A stretch of 64,000 bases of DNA from Arsenophonus melophagi (GTDB lineage: Bacteria; Pseudomonadota; Gammaproteobacteria; Enterobacterales; Enterobacteriaceae), in the NCBI GenBank assembly GCA_032378655.1, contig JAVYJS010000001.1, positions 1 through 64,000 on the forward strand. The letters run 5' to 3'. The notes beneath the pieces were generated by a model that did no database searches, had not been told where the DNA came from, and was given only the letters and a program-made list of their open reading frames with translations. Position 1 is the first letter of the stretch. Each line of letters starts with the position of its first letter. A program made the translations under genes and the position numbers. Below are positions 1-11,100 of this stretch, piece by piece.

Positions 1-204
1 CTTCACCCCATAGTGTATATGATTGGTTCATCAATCGTGAATATGGTCGATTAGTAGGTGAGGTATGATCTGATAATATTGGATGTTTTTCAGTAAAAAG
101 CTTATTACACTAAAATAAAATATTTTGATGTTTTCTTTAGACATCGAAGAAAGCTTTATAAAGCAAATTGACTTTTTGATTATATTAAAGTAATGGGTTG
201 ATTT

Positions 205-588
205 ATGAGTTTGAATAGTGACGCTCAAGAAAACGGACGTAATTTTGATGCAGTAAAATGGTTATTAGCTGTGATTCTTTTGGTTATCGCTATTGTTGGT
301 AATCATTATTTCCGGCAATACAATCTTGCGTTACGTATTATAGTAGTTATTGTTGTTGTCACAATTGCCGGTGGAATTGCATTATGGACAAAAAAGGGAA
401 AAGCAGCATTAGCATTTGCTCGTGACGCTCGTATTGAAATACGTAAAGTTATTTGGCCAACACGACAAGAAACATTACAAACAACGTTTATTGTTATGGC
501 AGTTACCGTCGTTATGGCTCTAATTCTTTGGGGTTTAGATGGTATACTGGTACACTTCATTTCATTTATTACAGGCCTGAGGTTCTAA
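205..588 (+). CDS. secE: SecE, preprotein translocase subunit
   Basis: SecE is the small essential subunit that clamps the SecY channel in the SecYEG inner-membrane translocase. The 127-residue product has the same length as E. coli SecE. It shows three hydrophobic segments (about residues 18-36, 44-61 and 94-115), which is the three-helix enterobacterial form. The conserved cytoplasmic amphipathic region with the EIRKVIWPTRQET motif lies at about 77-90, and the protein ends in FITGLRF as in E. coli. The stop is followed after one base by nusG, so the two are translated from one message as in enteric bacteria. The tufB gene that usually precedes secE is not within the 204 bases available upstream. 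Identification is secure. Confidence 0.97.
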   Translation: MSLNSDAQENGRNFDAVKWLLAVILLVIAIVGNHYFRQYNLALRIIVVIVVVTIAGGIALWTKKGKAALAFARDARIEIRKVIWPTRQETLQTTFIVMAVTVVMALILWGLDGILVHFISFITGLRF

Positions 589-589
589 A

Positions 590-1135
590 ATGTCTGAATT
601 TCATAAAAAACGCTGGTATGTTATTCAAGCATTTTCTGGTTTTGAGACTAGAGTTGCTCAGTCATTGCGTGAACATATTAAGTTACATGGCATGGAAGAC
701 AAGTTTGGTGAAGTTATGGTACCAGCAGAAGAAGTAATTGAAATTCGCAGTGGTCAACGTCGTAAAAGTGAACGTAAATTCTTTCCTGGATATGTTTTAG
801 TTCAAATGACAATGGATGATGATAGCTGGCATTTAGTACGTAGTTTACCACGTATTATGGGTTTTATTGGTGGTACTCCAGATCGCCCAGCTCCTATTAG
901 CGATAAAGAAGTTGATACAATTATGCATCGCATGCAACAAGTCGGGGATAAGCCACGACCAAAAACATTGTTTGAGCCAGGAGAAATGGTACGTGTTAGT
1001 GATGGTCCATTTTCGGATTTCAACGGTGTTGTTGAAGAAGTGGACTATGAAAAAAGCCGTCTTAAAGTGTCTGTTTCTATTTTTGGCCGCGCAACACCAG
1101 TAGAGTTAGATTTTAGTCAAGTAGAAAAACTTTAA
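590..1135 (+). CDS. nusG: NusG transcription elongation/antitermination factor
   Basis: NusG binds RNA polymerase, suppresses pausing, and links it to Rho or to ribosomal protein S10. The 181 residues match the E. coli length. The N-terminal NGN domain (about 1-120) begins with a KKRWYVIQAFSGFE-type strand and contains the FFPGYVLV motif. The C-terminal KOW domain (about 125-181) carries the GEMVRVSDGPFSDFNG motif that contacts Rho and NusE. It starts one base after the secE stop, consistent with coupled translation. No residue loss is visible in the motifs I can judge. Confidence 0.97.
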   Translation: MSEFHKKRWYVIQAFSGFETRVAQSLREHIKLHGMEDKFGEVMVPAEEVIEIRSGQRRKSERKFFPGYVLVQMTMDDDSWHLVRSLPRIMGFIGGTPDRPAPISDKEVDTIMHRMQQVGDKPRPKTLFEPGEMVRVSDGPFSDFNGVVEEVDYEKSRLKVSVSIFGRATPVELDFSQVEKL

Positions 1136-1152
1136 TGCGCTTCATGAACCTT

Positions 1153-1181
1153 TTTATACAGGCTATAAATTTGGTTATAAT
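1153..1181 (+). promoter_or_regulatory. Candidate promoter for rplK-rplA
   Basis: A perfect TATAAT -10 hexamer lies at 1176-1181 in the spacer between nusG and rplK, where E. coli has its L11 operon promoter. The -35 region (TTATAC at about 1154-1159, 16-base spacer) is poor. The 110 bases that follow would form the leader in which L1 regulates this operon in E. coli; I did not identify the L1 site itself. Confidence 0.45.
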
Positions 1182-1291
1182 GTGCACTTTATTTTTATAA
1201 CCTGTATAACCTTAAAATCGCATTAGTTATTATATATAGTGGAGTTTAATTACTGAAGCAATACTACCTAATCTGAGTGGAGAAAATATAG

Positions 1292-1720
1292 ATGGCTAAA
1301 AAAGTACAAGCTTATATTAAGCTGCAAGTTGCAGCTGGTATGGCTAATCCTAGTCCTCCTGTTGGTCCAGCTCTTGGCCAACAAGGAGTCAATATCATGG
1401 AATTTTGTAAAGTATTTAATGATAAAACAGCTAGCTTGGCAAAAGGCTTACCAATTCCAGTTGTCATCACCGTTTATTCAGATCGTTCATTTACATTTAT
1501 AACCAAGACACCACCTGCCGCTTTCTTATTGAAACAAGCAGCAGGAGTGAAGTCAGGCTCAGATAAACCAAACAAAGAGAAAATTGGCACAGTAAGCAAT
1601 GCACAAATTCGTGAAATTGCTGAAATAAAAGCTGAAGATATGACAGGTGCTAATATTGAAGCGATGATGAGTAGCATTGAAGGCACTGCTCGTTCTATAG
1701 GTTTAATAGTGGATGGTTAA
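1292..1720 (+). CDS. rplK: 50S ribosomal protein L11
   Basis: L11 binds the GTPase-associated centre of 23S rRNA and, in E. coli, is needed for RelA activation on the ribosome. The 142 residues equal the E. coli length. The N-terminal domain (about 1-70) contains the proline-rich PSPPVGPALGQQGVNI segment, and the C-terminal RNA-binding domain ends in GTARSIGLIVDG. A GGAG Shine-Dalgarno element precedes the ATG. rplA follows after three bases, the usual L11-L1 operon. Confidence 0.97.
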   Translation: MAKKVQAYIKLQVAAGMANPSPPVGPALGQQGVNIMEFCKVFNDKTASLAKGLPIPVVITVYSDRSFTFITKTPPAAFLLKQAAGVKSGSDKPNKEKIGTVSNAQIREIAEIKAEDMTGANIEAMMSSIEGTARSIGLIVDG

Positions 1721-1723
1721 TCA

Positions 1724-2425
1724 ATGACTAAACTAACTAAGCGTATGCACAATATCCGTAAAAAAATTGATGTAATGAAGCACTATGATATTTCTGAAGC
1801 AATTAAACTTTTAAAAGTATTAGCAAATGCTAAGTTTACAGAAAGTGTAGATGTTGCAATCAATCTTAGCATTGATGCGCGTAAATCAGATCAAAATATT
1901 CGTGGTACACTAGTTTTACCGCATGGTACAGGTCGTTCTGTTCGTGTTGCTGTGTTCGCTCAAGGAGTTCCTGCGCAATCTGCAATTGCGATTGGAGCTG
2001 AATTTGTTGGCATGGAAGATTTAGCTGATAAGATCAAAGCAGGTAACATAAGCTTTGATATCGTTATTGCTTCACCAGATGCAATGCGTCTTGTTAGTCA
2101 ACTAGGCCAGATTTTAGGTCCTCGTGGATTAATGCCAAATCCTAAAGTGGGAACTGTAACATCAAATATTGTTGAAGCGATAAAAAATGTCAAATCTGGA
2201 CAGATCCGTTATCGTAATGATAAAAACGGTATCATTCATACCTCTATTGGTAAGGTTGATTTTGAAGATAGTCAATTAAAAGAAAATTTTGAAGCGTTAT
2301 TAGTTTCGGTAAAGAAAGAAAAACCACCTTCTACTAAAGGTTTGTACATTAAGAAAATAAGCCTGTCTACTACTATGGGAGCCGGAATTGTTGTTGATCA
2401 AGCAAGATTAATAACTTCGGCGTAA
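1724..2425 (+). CDS. rplA: 50S ribosomal protein L1
   Basis: L1 forms the mobile stalk at the ribosomal E site and is also the translational repressor of its own operon in E. coli. The product has 233 residues against 234 in E. coli. Conserved stretches include DARKSDQNIRGT, LPHGTGR, GPRGLMPNPKVGTVT and the C-terminal STTMGAG. It is co-transcribed with rplK, which ends three bases upstream. The following 302 bases separate it from rplJ. Confidence 0.97.
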   Translation: MTKLTKRMHNIRKKIDVMKHYDISEAIKLLKVLANAKFTESVDVAINLSIDARKSDQNIRGTLVLPHGTGRSVRVAVFAQGVPAQSAIAIGAEFVGMEDLADKIKAGNISFDIVIASPDAMRLVSQLGQILGPRGLMPNPKVGTVTSNIVEAIKNVKSGQIRYRNDKNGIIHTSIGKVDFEDSQLKENFEALLVSVKKEKPPSTKGLYIKKISLSTTMGAGIVVDQARLITSA

Positions 2426-2727
2426 TTTATTTAAAATATTATTTTTTTACTTTACCTTTTTGTTAAAGTTGTATAGAATTTAACGCCCTATATTGTTATC
2501 GGCGTAGTGTATGATAACGAAATATAAAATTTAAGTAGTATCTCAGTTTATATGGACCCATCTCAAAGATGGTAGGTATAGTGGTTACTTAATTCCTACC
2601 TATATAATGACAGATCTACTAAGATTAATTTCTAAATTTTGCTCACCATATTGAACGCAAAATACATGGGATGTTTTAATGATCTTAAGTCATACGATAA
2701 TCTAATTACTCTAGGAGCACGAAAGTA
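2426..2727 (+). promoter_or_regulatory. rplJ-rplL leader region
   Basis: This 302-base spacer occupies the position of the E. coli rplJL promoter and leader, where the L10-L12 complex binds to repress translation. Short complementary segments around 2568-2602 (a GGTAGG stretch and a CCTACC stretch) could pair into a stem. The location is established knowledge; the stem is my inference and I did not fold it formally. A clear AGGAG Shine-Dalgarno element precedes rplJ. Confidence 0.45.
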
Positions 2728-3225
2728 ATGGCATTAAATCTTCAAGACAAACATGCGATTGTTTCTGAAGTCAGCGAAGTAGCCAAAGGCGCGTTATCTG
2801 CAGTAGTTGCAGATTTCTGTAGTGTAGATGTAGATAAAATGACTGAATTACGTAAAGCAGGTCGTGAAGCCGGTGTATATCTTCGTGTTGCTCGTAATAC
2901 GTTGATGCGGCGCATTGTTGAAGGCACTCCTTATGAGTGCCTTAAAGAAGCGTTTATTGGTCAAACCTTAATTGCTTTTTCTCAAAAGCATCCGAGTGCT
3001 GCAGCTCGTTTGTTTCAAGAGTTTGCAAAATTAAATCCAGCTTTCAAAATTAAAGCGGCAACTTTTGAAGGAGACTATATTCCAGCGGATCACATTGATT
3101 TTTTGGCAAATCTTCCAAATTATGAAGAAGCAATTGCCCGCCTAATGTCAACGATGAAAGAGGCCTCTGTAGGTAAATTGGTGCGAATTATTGCGGCACT
3201 ACGCGATCAGAAAGAGGCTATTTAA
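2728..3225 (+). CDS. rplJ: 50S ribosomal protein L10
   Basis: L10 anchors the L7/L12 dimers to the ribosome and, complexed with them, represses the rplJL messenger in E. coli. The 165 residues match the E. coli length. The N-terminal RNA-binding domain contains the ADFCSVDVDKMTELRKAGRE region and RVARNTLMRR. The C-terminal helix (about 135-165) carries the L7/L12 binding sites. rplL follows 61 bases downstream. Confidence 0.97.
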   Translation: MALNLQDKHAIVSEVSEVAKGALSAVVADFCSVDVDKMTELRKAGREAGVYLRVARNTLMRRIVEGTPYECLKEAFIGQTLIAFSQKHPSAAARLFQEFAKLNPAFKIKAATFEGDYIPADHIDFLANLPNYEEAIARLMSTMKEASVGKLVRIIAALRDQKEAI

Positions 3226-3286
3226 GACTGCTTTCATCGTTTCTTAATTGGCGAATAAAATATTTTTAAATTTTAGGAACTCTTTT

Positions 3287-3655
3287 ATGTCTTTAACTAA
3301 AGAACAAATTCTTGATGCAGTTGCATCAATGTCTGTGATGGATATTGTTGAACTAATCACTTTAATGGAAAATAAGTTTGGTGTTACTGCTGCGATACCA
3401 GCACCGGCTGCTGCGCCTAGTGTAGCAGAAGTAGTTGAAGAAAAAACTGAATTTGATGTTATCTTATCTGCTATAGGCGATAACAAAGTATCAGTTATTA
3501 AAGCTGTTCGTGCAGCCACTGGTTTAGGGCTGAAAGAAGCTAAGGATATTGTAGAATCAGCGCCAGTAACAATTAAAGAAGCAGTAAGCAAAGAAGCATC
3601 TGCAACATTAAAGAAATCGCTTGAAGAGGCAGGCGCTTCTGTTGAAATTAAATAA
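3287..3655 (+). CDS. rplL: 50S ribosomal protein L7/L12
   Basis: L7/L12 is the multicopy stalk protein that recruits translational GTPases. I place the start at the ATG at 3287, preceded by an AGGAAC Shine-Dalgarno element, and not at an upstream in-frame codon at 3248. This gives 122 residues beginning MSLTKEQIL, against 121 in E. coli. The N-terminal dimerisation domain, the alanine-rich hinge (about 36-52) and the C-terminal GTPase-binding domain with GLGLKEAKDIVE are all present. Two hairpins separate it from rpoB. Confidence 0.96.
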   Translation: MSLTKEQILDAVASMSVMDIVELITLMENKFGVTAAIPAPAAAPSVAEVVEEKTEFDVILSAIGDNKVSVIKAVRAATGLGLKEAKDIVESAPVTIKEAVSKEASATLKKSLEEAGASVEIK

Positions 3656-3728
3656 ACTTTACTTTAAAGTTTGCAGCTAAATTAGACTATATGGTTAAAA
3701 TTTGGTAACTTTTGAGTTGCCAGCTTCG

Positions 3729-3846
3729 TGCTATGCTATAATAATAGCATAGCAATATCGGTAATATTTTACACTATTTAGTTATGAACTAAACCCGATA
3801 TTTTCTATTTCCGTCTTAATAGACGGCGTCTATTAAGACGGAAATA
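3729..3846 (+). terminator. Two hairpins in the rplL-rpoB spacer
   Basis: Two perfect inverted repeats lie in tandem. The first has 11-bp arms (3729-3739 and 3744-3754, loop AATA). The second has 19-bp arms (3806-3824 and 3828-3846, loop GGC). In E. coli this spacer contains the rplL-rpoB attenuator and an RNase III processing hairpin, so an attenuation or processing role is plausible. Neither hairpin is followed by a proper U tract. Confidence 0.6.
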
Positions 3847-4034
3847 TACATTTATAACTCTGAAATTAAGATTTTGGTAATTATTCTTACCAAGAACTAA
3901 TAAATGATTTTAAGAGTAAAATCAACCAATGAGTATTATTAAAAGTGATCTGTTTTCTGCACGCAAAAGTGTTGCAGATGGCGTTCATTAGGACGAACAG
4001 AGTTGGATCATTGATCAGCAAGCTAAGGAACCCT

Positions 4035-7000
4035 ATGGTTTACTCATATACCGAGAAAAAACGTATTCGTAAAGATTTTGGTAAACGTCCTCAAGTTTTG
4101 GATGTTCCTTATCTTTTATCTATCCAACTTGACTCATTTGCTCAGTTTATTGAGGAAGATTTAGAAGGCCAACATGGGTTAGAAGCAGCATTCCGTTCTG
4201 TCTTTCCAATTCAAAGTTATAGTGGTATTGCTGAATTGCAATATGTTAGTTACCGTCTTGGTGAACCTGTCTTTGATGTTAAAGAATGCCAGATCCGTGG
4301 TGTTACTCATTCTGCTCCTTTGCGTGTTAAACTACGTCTTGTTATTTATGAGCGTGAAGCATTAGAAGGAAAAGTAAAGGATATAAAAGAGCAAGAAGTG
4401 TACATGGGTGAAATTCCACTTATGACCAATAATGGTACTTTTATTATCAATGGTACAGAACGAGTTATTGTCTCTCAATTACATCGTAGTCCAGGTGTAT
4501 TTTTTGATAGTGATAAAGGTAAAACTCATTCTTCTGGTAAAGTATTATATAATGCACGCATTATCCCTTATCGGGGTTCATGGTTAGATTTTGAATTTGA
4601 TCCTAAAGATAATCTTTTTGTTCGTATCGATCGTCGTCGTAAATTACCAGCTACTATTATTTTACGTGCTCTGGATTATGGTACTGAAGACATTCTTAAT
4701 ATTTTTTTTGAGAAAGCGATTTTTCACATTCATGATAAAAAATTACTACTGACATTAAGGCCTGAACGTTTGCGTGGTGAAACAGCTTCTTTTGATATTG
4801 AAGCTAATGGTATAGTTTATATTGAAAAAGGACGCCGGATTACCGCACGTCACATTCGTCATTTGGAAAAGGATAACATTATTAATATTGAAGTTCCTGT
4901 TGAATATATTGTAGGTAAAGTAGCAGCTAAAGATTATTTTAATGCAAGTACTGGAGAATTAATCTGTACTGCGAATACAGAGCTTTCTTTAGAAATATTG
5001 GAATACTTAATTCAATGCGGTTATAAAACTATTGAAACTTTATTTATTAATGATTTAGATTGTGGGTCATATATTTCAGAAACGCTGCGTATAGATCCAA
5101 CCAATGATCGATTAAGTGCATTAGTGGAAATTTATCGTATGATGCGTCCAGGAGAGCCGCCTACTCGAGAAGCAGCAGAAACTCTCTTTGAGAATCTCTT
5201 TTTTTCTGAAGAACGTTATGATCTTTCTGCTGTAGGACGGATGAAATTTAATTGTTCATTAAATCGTGATGTGATTGAAGGATCCAGCATATTAAGCAAA
5301 CAAGATATCATTGATGTAATGAAAAAACTCATTGATATTCGTAATGGTAAAGGCGAAGTTGATGATATTGACCATTTAGGTAATCGTCGTATTCGTTCGG
5401 TTGGTGAAATGGCTGAAAATCAATTTCGAGTTGGTTTAGTGCGAGTCGAACGTGCAGTTAAAGAACGTTTGTCATTAGGTGATTTAGATACATTAATGCC
5501 GCAAGATATGATCAATGCAAAGCCAATTTCTGCTGCTATTAAAGAGTTTTTTGGATCAAGTCAATTATCACAGTTTATGGATCAAAATAATCCACTTTCT
5601 GAAATCACCCATAAACGCCGTATTTCAGCGTTAGGTCCAGGAGGATTAACGCGAGAACGCGCTGGCTTTGAAGTACGTGATGTGCATCCCACGCACTACG
5701 GACGTGTATGTCCCATTGAGACTCCTGAAGGGCCAAATATTGGATTGATTAACTCATTATCTGTTTATGCAAAAACCAATAAATATGGTTTTCTGGAAAC
5801 ACCTTATCGTTTAGTACGAGATGGTATGGTAACTAATGAAATTCATTACCTATCAGCAATTGAAGAAGGTCACTATATTATTGCTCAAGCAAATACTATT
5901 TTAGATGACAATGGTCGTTTTGTTGAAGAATTGATCACTTGCAGAAATAAAGGTGAATCCAGTCTATTCAGCCAAGAACAGGTAGAATATATGGATGTTT
6001 CAACGCAACAGGTTGTATCTGTTGGCGCTTCATTAATTCCATTTCTTGAGCATGATGATGCTAACCGTGCATTGATGGGTGCTAACATGCAGCGTCAAGC
6101 AGTACCTACATTACGCTCAGAGAAACCACTTGTCGGAACAGGTATGGAAAGAGCTGTTGCTGTTGACTCTGGAGTAACAGCAGTGGCTAAACGCGGTGGT
6201 ACCATACAGTGTGTAGATGCATCACGGATTGTAATTAAAGTGAATGAAAATGAGATGTATCCAGGAGAAGCGGGAATTGATATCTATAATCTGACAAAAT
6301 ATACACGTTCTAATCAAAATACTTGTATCAATCAGATACCATGCGTATCTTTGGGTGATTCAATTGAGCGCGGAGACGTTTTAGCTGATGGTCCATCGAC
6401 CGATTTAGGCGAATTGGCACTTGGTCAAAATATGCGTGTTGCGTTTATGCCTTGGAATGGTTATAACTTTGAAGATTCTATCTTGGTATCTGAACGCGTT
6501 GTACAAGAAGATCGGTTTACTACCATTCACATTCAGGAGTTAGCTTGTGTATCACGTGATACTAAATTAGGGCCAGAAGAAATTACTGCTGATATTCCTA
6601 ACGTTGGTGAAGCTGCACTATCTAAATTGGATGAATCTGGTATTGTTTATATTGGCGCAGAAGTAACGGGTGGTGACATTCTTGTTGGTAAAGTAACATT
6701 GAAAGGTGAAACACAATTAACACCAGAAGAGAAATTATTACGTGCTATTTTTGGCGAAAAAGCCTCTGATGTTAAAGATTCTTCACTGCGAGTACCTAAT
6801 GGAGTATCTGGAACGGTTATTGATGTACAAGTCTTTACACGCGATGGTGTAAAGAAAGATGAACGCGCATTAGAGATTGAAGAAATGCAGCTTCGCGATG
6901 CAAAGAAAGATTTAACTGAAGAGTTACGTATTTTGGAAGCTGGTTTATTTATCCGCATTAGAACACTCTTAATTAGTAGCGGTATTGAAAATGAAAAGCT

Positions 7001-8063
7001 AGATAAATTACCGCATGATCGTTGGTTAGGATTATCTTTAAAAGATGAAAAAAAACAAAATCAGTTAGAGCAATTGACGGAGCAGTATAATGAGCTCAAA
7101 GCTGACTTTGAGAAAAAGATAGATGTTAAACGCCGTAAAATTACTCAAGGTGATGATCTAGCACCAGGCGTACTGAAAATCGTCAAGGTTTATTTAGCAG
7201 TAAAACGTCAAATTCAACCTGGCGATAAAATGGCTGGTCGGCATGGTAACAAAGGAGTTATTTCAAAAATAAACCCAGTTGAAGACATGCCTTATGATGA
7301 AACCGGTAACCCTGTTGATGTCGTCTTAAACCCACTTGGCGTACCGTCTCGTATGAATATTGGTCAGATTTTGGAAACCCATTTAGGTATGGCTGCAAAA
7401 GGTATTGGCGATAAGATTAATCTCATGTTGAAGCAACAGCATGAAGTAGTTAAATTAAGAGAATTTATTCAGAAAGCTTATAACTTAGGCGATGATCCTC
7501 GTCAAACTGTTGATCTTAACACTTTTTCTGATGTAGAAGTTCTGCGGTTAGCAAATAATTTGAAGGCAGGAATGCCTATTGCAACACCTGTCTTTGATGG
7601 CGCAAAAGAAAAAGAAATCAAAGAGTTATTAACTTTAGCTGATTTGCCGACTTCTGGACAAATTACATTGTATGATGGTCTTACAGGTGAGAAATTTGAA
7701 CGTCCAGTAACAGTTGGTTATATGTATATGCTAAAACTAAATCATCTTGTTGATGATAAAATGCACGCACGTTCAACAGGCTCTTATAGTCTGGTTACCC
7801 AACAACCATTAGGTGGTAAAGCTCAGTTTGGTGGTCAACGATTTGGTGAGATGGAAGTTTGGGCTCTAGAAGCATATGGTGCCGCTTACACATTACAAGA
7901 AATGCTTACTGTTAAATCCGATGATGTGAACGGACGTACTAGGATGTATAAAAACATTGTTGGAGCAAACCATCAGATGGAAGCGGGAATGCCTGAATCT
8001 TTTAATGTATTATTAAAAGAGATCCGCTCATTGGCAATTAACATTGAGCTTGAAGATGAATAA
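4035..8063 (+). CDS. rpoB: RNA polymerase beta subunit
   Basis: This is the beta subunit of core RNA polymerase, which forms one side of the active-site cleft and the rifampicin pocket. The open frame extends upstream, but I choose the ATG at 4035 because the product then begins MVYSYTEKKRIRKDFGKRPQ and has exactly 1342 residues, the E. coli length. The rifampicin region retains SQFMDQNNPLSEITHKRRISALGPGG, and the KPLVGTGMERAVAVDSG and HGNKGVIS catalytic-centre motifs are intact. rpoC follows after 129 bases. No internal break is visible. Confidence 0.97.
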   Translation: MVYSYTEKKRIRKDFGKRPQVLDVPYLLSIQLDSFAQFIEEDLEGQHGLEAAFRSVFPIQSYSGIAELQYVSYRLGEPVFDVKECQIRGVTHSAPLRVKLRLVIYEREALEGKVKDIKEQEVYMGEIPLMTNNGTFIINGTERVIVSQLHRSPGVFFDSDKGKTHSSGKVLYNARIIPYRGSWLDFEFDPKDNLFVRIDRRRKLPATIILRALDYGTEDILNIFFEKAIFHIHDKKLLLTLRPERLRGETASFDIEANGIVYIEKGRRITARHIRHLEKDNIINIEVPVEYIVGKVAAKDYFNASTGELICTANTELSLEILEYLIQCGYKTIETLFINDLDCGSYISETLRIDPTNDRLSALVEIYRMMRPGEPPTREAAETLFENLFFSEERYDLSAVGRMKFNCSLNRDVIEGSSILSKQDIIDVMKKLIDIRNGKGEVDDIDHLGNRRIRSVGEMAENQFRVGLVRVERAVKERLSLGDLDTLMPQDMINAKPISAAIKEFFGSSQLSQFMDQNNPLSEITHKRRISALGPGGLTRERAGFEVRDVHPTHYGRVCPIETPEGPNIGLINSLSVYAKTNKYGFLETPYRLVRDGMVTNEIHYLSAIEEGHYIIAQANTILDDNGRFVEELITCRNKGESSLFSQEQVEYMDVSTQQVVSVGASLIPFLEHDDANRALMGANMQRQAVPTLRSEKPLVGTGMERAVAVDSGVTAVAKRGGTIQCVDASRIVIKVNENEMYPGEAGIDIYNLTKYTRSNQNTCINQIPCVSLGDSIERGDVLADGPSTDLGELALGQNMRVAFMPWNGYNFEDSILVSERVVQEDRFTTIHIQELACVSRDTKLGPEEITADIPNVGEAALSKLDESGIVYIGAEVTGGDILVGKVTLKGETQLTPEEKLLRAIFGEKASDVKDSSLRVPNGVSGTVIDVQVFTRDGVKKDERALEIEEMQLRDAKKDLTEELRILEAGLFIRIRTLLISSGIENEKLDKLPHDRWLGLSLKDEKKQNQLEQLTEQYNELKADFEKKIDVKRRKITQGDDLAPGVLKIVKVYLAVKRQIQPGDKMAGRHGNKGVISKINPVEDMPYDETGNPVDVVLNPLGVPSRMNIGQILETHLGMAAKGIGDKINLMLKQQHEVVKLREFIQKAYNLGDDPRQTVDLNTFSDVEVLRLANNLKAGMPIATPVFDGAKEKEIKELLTLADLPTSGQITLYDGLTGEKFERPVTVGYMYMLKLNHLVDDKMHARSTGSYSLVTQQPLGGKAQFGGQRFGEMEVWALEAYGAAYTLQEMLTVKSDDVNGRTRMYKNIVGANHQMEAGMPESFNVLLKEIRSLAINIELEDE

Positions 8064-8192
8064 TAAATGATTTTTTTCAAGTTTGGTTTTGATGCATCTG
8101 ATCAGTGATTACGTGTTATAAATTTTATACTATATTTATAGTAAGAGCTTAACCTTTTCCTTGTAGTTTTAACTCCGACAGGAGCCTTTCCC

Positions 8193-11100
8193 GTGAAAGA
8201 TTTATTAAAGTTTCTGAAAGCACAGACGAAAACCGAAGAATTTAATGCAATCAAAATTGCTCTGGCTTCTCCAGATATGATCCGTTCATGGTCATTTGGT
8301 GAAGTAAAAAAGCCAGAAACGATTAACTACCGAACATTCAAGCCTGAGCGAGATGGTTTGTTCTGTGCACGTATTTTTGGACCAGTTAAAGACTATGAAT
8401 GTTTATGTGGTAAATATAAACGCCTAAAACACCGAGGCGTGATTTGTGAAAAATGTGGGGTTGAGGTTACTCAAACTAAAGTACGCCGTGAGCGTATGGG
8501 ACATATTGAGCTGGCTTCACCTACAGCACATATTTGGTTTTTGAAATCATTACCTTCACGCATTGGTTTATTGCTCGATATGCCTTTGCGTGATATTGAA
8601 CGAGTACTCTATTTCGAATCCTACGTTGTAGTTGAAGGAGGTATGACAAGCTTAGAACGTGGTCAGATCTTAACAGAGGAGCAATATCTTGATGCTTTAG
8701 AGGAGTTTGGTGATGAATTTGATGCTAAAATGGGTGCTGAAGCAATTCAATTTTTGCTAAAAAATCTTGATTTTGAACATGAGTGTGAAGTGTTACGTGA
8801 AGAGTTAAATATCACTCACTCTGAAACTAAACGTAAAAAATTAACGAAACGTATCAAACTTTTAGAAGCATTTATTCAGTCCGGTAATAAAGCTGAATCG
8901 ATGATTCTTAATGTATTACCAGTATTACCTCCAGATTTGCGTCCACTGGTTCCATTAGATGGCGGTAGATTTGCTACCTCTGATTTAAATGATTTATATC
9001 GTCGTGTTATAAACCGTAACAATCGCTTAAAGCGTCTACTAGATTTAGTTGCGCCAGATATTATCGTTCGTAACGAAAAACGCATGCTGCAAGAAGCAGT
9101 GGATGCATTATTAGATAATGGCCGTCGTGGACGTGCAATTACTGGTTCTAATAAACGTCCACTGAAATCTTTAGCTGATATGATAAAAGGTAAGCAAGGG
9201 CGTTTTCGTCAAAACTTACTTGGAAAGCGTGTTGATTACTCAGGACGTTCAGTAATTACTGTTGGCCCTTATCTTCGTTTACATCAATGTGGTTTGCCTA
9301 AGAGAATGGCGTTGGAATTATTTAAGCCATTTATTTATGGTAAATTAGAATTACGTGGATTAGCCACAACAATCAAATCAGCTAAAAAAATAGTTGAGCG
9401 TGAAGAAGCAGTTGTATGGGATATTCTTGATGAAGTTATTCGTGAGCATCCAGTCATGTTAAACCGCGCGCCAACTTTACACAGATTAGGCATTCAAGCA
9501 TTTGAACCTATTTTAATTGAAGGTAAAGCCATTCAATTACACCCCTTGGTATGTGCTGCCTATAACGCTGACTTTGACGGTGACCAGATGGCTGTCCACG
9601 TTCCACTCACTTTAGAAGCACAGTTAGAAGCGCGTGCCTTAATGATGTCGACAAATAATATTTTGTCACCAGCTAGTGGCGAACCTATCATTGTTCCATC
9701 TCAAGATGTAGTACTAGGTTTGTATTATATGACACGTGATTGTGTAAATGCTAAAGGTGAAGGTGTAGTATTGTCTGGGCCGCAAGAAGCAGAAAGAGTA
9801 TATCGCTCAGGTTTAGCATCCTTACATGCTCGAGTTAAGGTACGCATTACAGAAGAAGTGCGTGATGGTGAAGGCAATTTAGAGATTAGAACTCAGTTAG
9901 TTAATACTACCATTGGTCGAGCCATCTTATGGATGATTGTACCAAAAGGTCTACCATATTCATTGGTGAATCAGGCATTAGGTAAAAAAGCAATTTCTAA
10001 AATGCTTAATACTTGTTATCGAATTTTAGGGTTAAAAGCGACAGTTATTTTTGCTGACCAGATCATGTACACTGGATTTGCTTATGCTGCTCGTTCTGGA
10101 GCTTCTGTGGGTATTGACGATATGGTAATACCTGAGAAAAAAGCTAGCATTATTGCGGAAGCTGAATCTGAAGTTGCGGAAATTCAAGAACAATTTCAGT
10201 CTGGTTTAGTTACTGCAGGCGAACGTTATAATAAAGTTATTGATATTTGGGCTGCGGCAAATGAACGTGTCGCAAAAGCGATGATGGAGAATTTATCTAC
10301 TGAAACCGTTATTAATCGAGAAGGTAAAGAAGAGCAACAAATTTCATTTAATAATATTTTTATGATGGCTGATTCTGGTGCTCGTGGTTCCGCAGCACAG
10401 ATTCGGCAATTAGCTGGTATGCGCGGTTTGATGGCGAAGCCAGATGGCTCAATTATTGAGACACCAATCACAGCTAACTTTCGTGAAGGATTGAACGTAT
10501 TACAGTATTTCATTTCAACACATGGCGCACGTAAAGGTTTAGCCGATACAGCCCTGAAGACAGCAAATTCAGGGTATTTAACTCGCCGTTTAGTAGATGT
10601 TGCGCAAGATTTAGTTGTTACTGAAGATGATTGTGGTACTCATGATGGTATTTTAATGACACCAGTTATTGAAGGCGGCGATGTTAAAGAAGCTTTACGT
10701 GAACGCGTATTGGGTCGCGTTACAGCAGAAGATATACTGATACCTGGTACCAGCGATATTTTAATACTACGTAATACACTATTAAGTGAATATTGGTGCG
10801 ATGAACTAGAATCTCACTCGATTGATAGCGTAAAAGTACGATCTGTTGTCAGTTGTGAAACTAACTTTGGAGTGTGCGCAAAATGCTATGGGCGTGATTT
10901 AGCGCGTGGTCATATCATCAATAAAGGTGAAGCAGTTGGTGTGATTGCTGCCCAATCGATTGGTGAGCCTGGAACGCAATTAACAATGCGTACGTTTCAT
11001 ATAGGCGGTGCGGCATCACGTGCTGCTGCAGAATCCAGTATTCAGGTACGCAATAAAGGCAATATTAAACTGCTTAATGCCAAGTTTGTAAAAAATTCTG

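Noticed and set aside
1..204. Left edge considered as the end of tufB
   Set aside because: No frame there encodes the conserved EF-Tu C-terminus.
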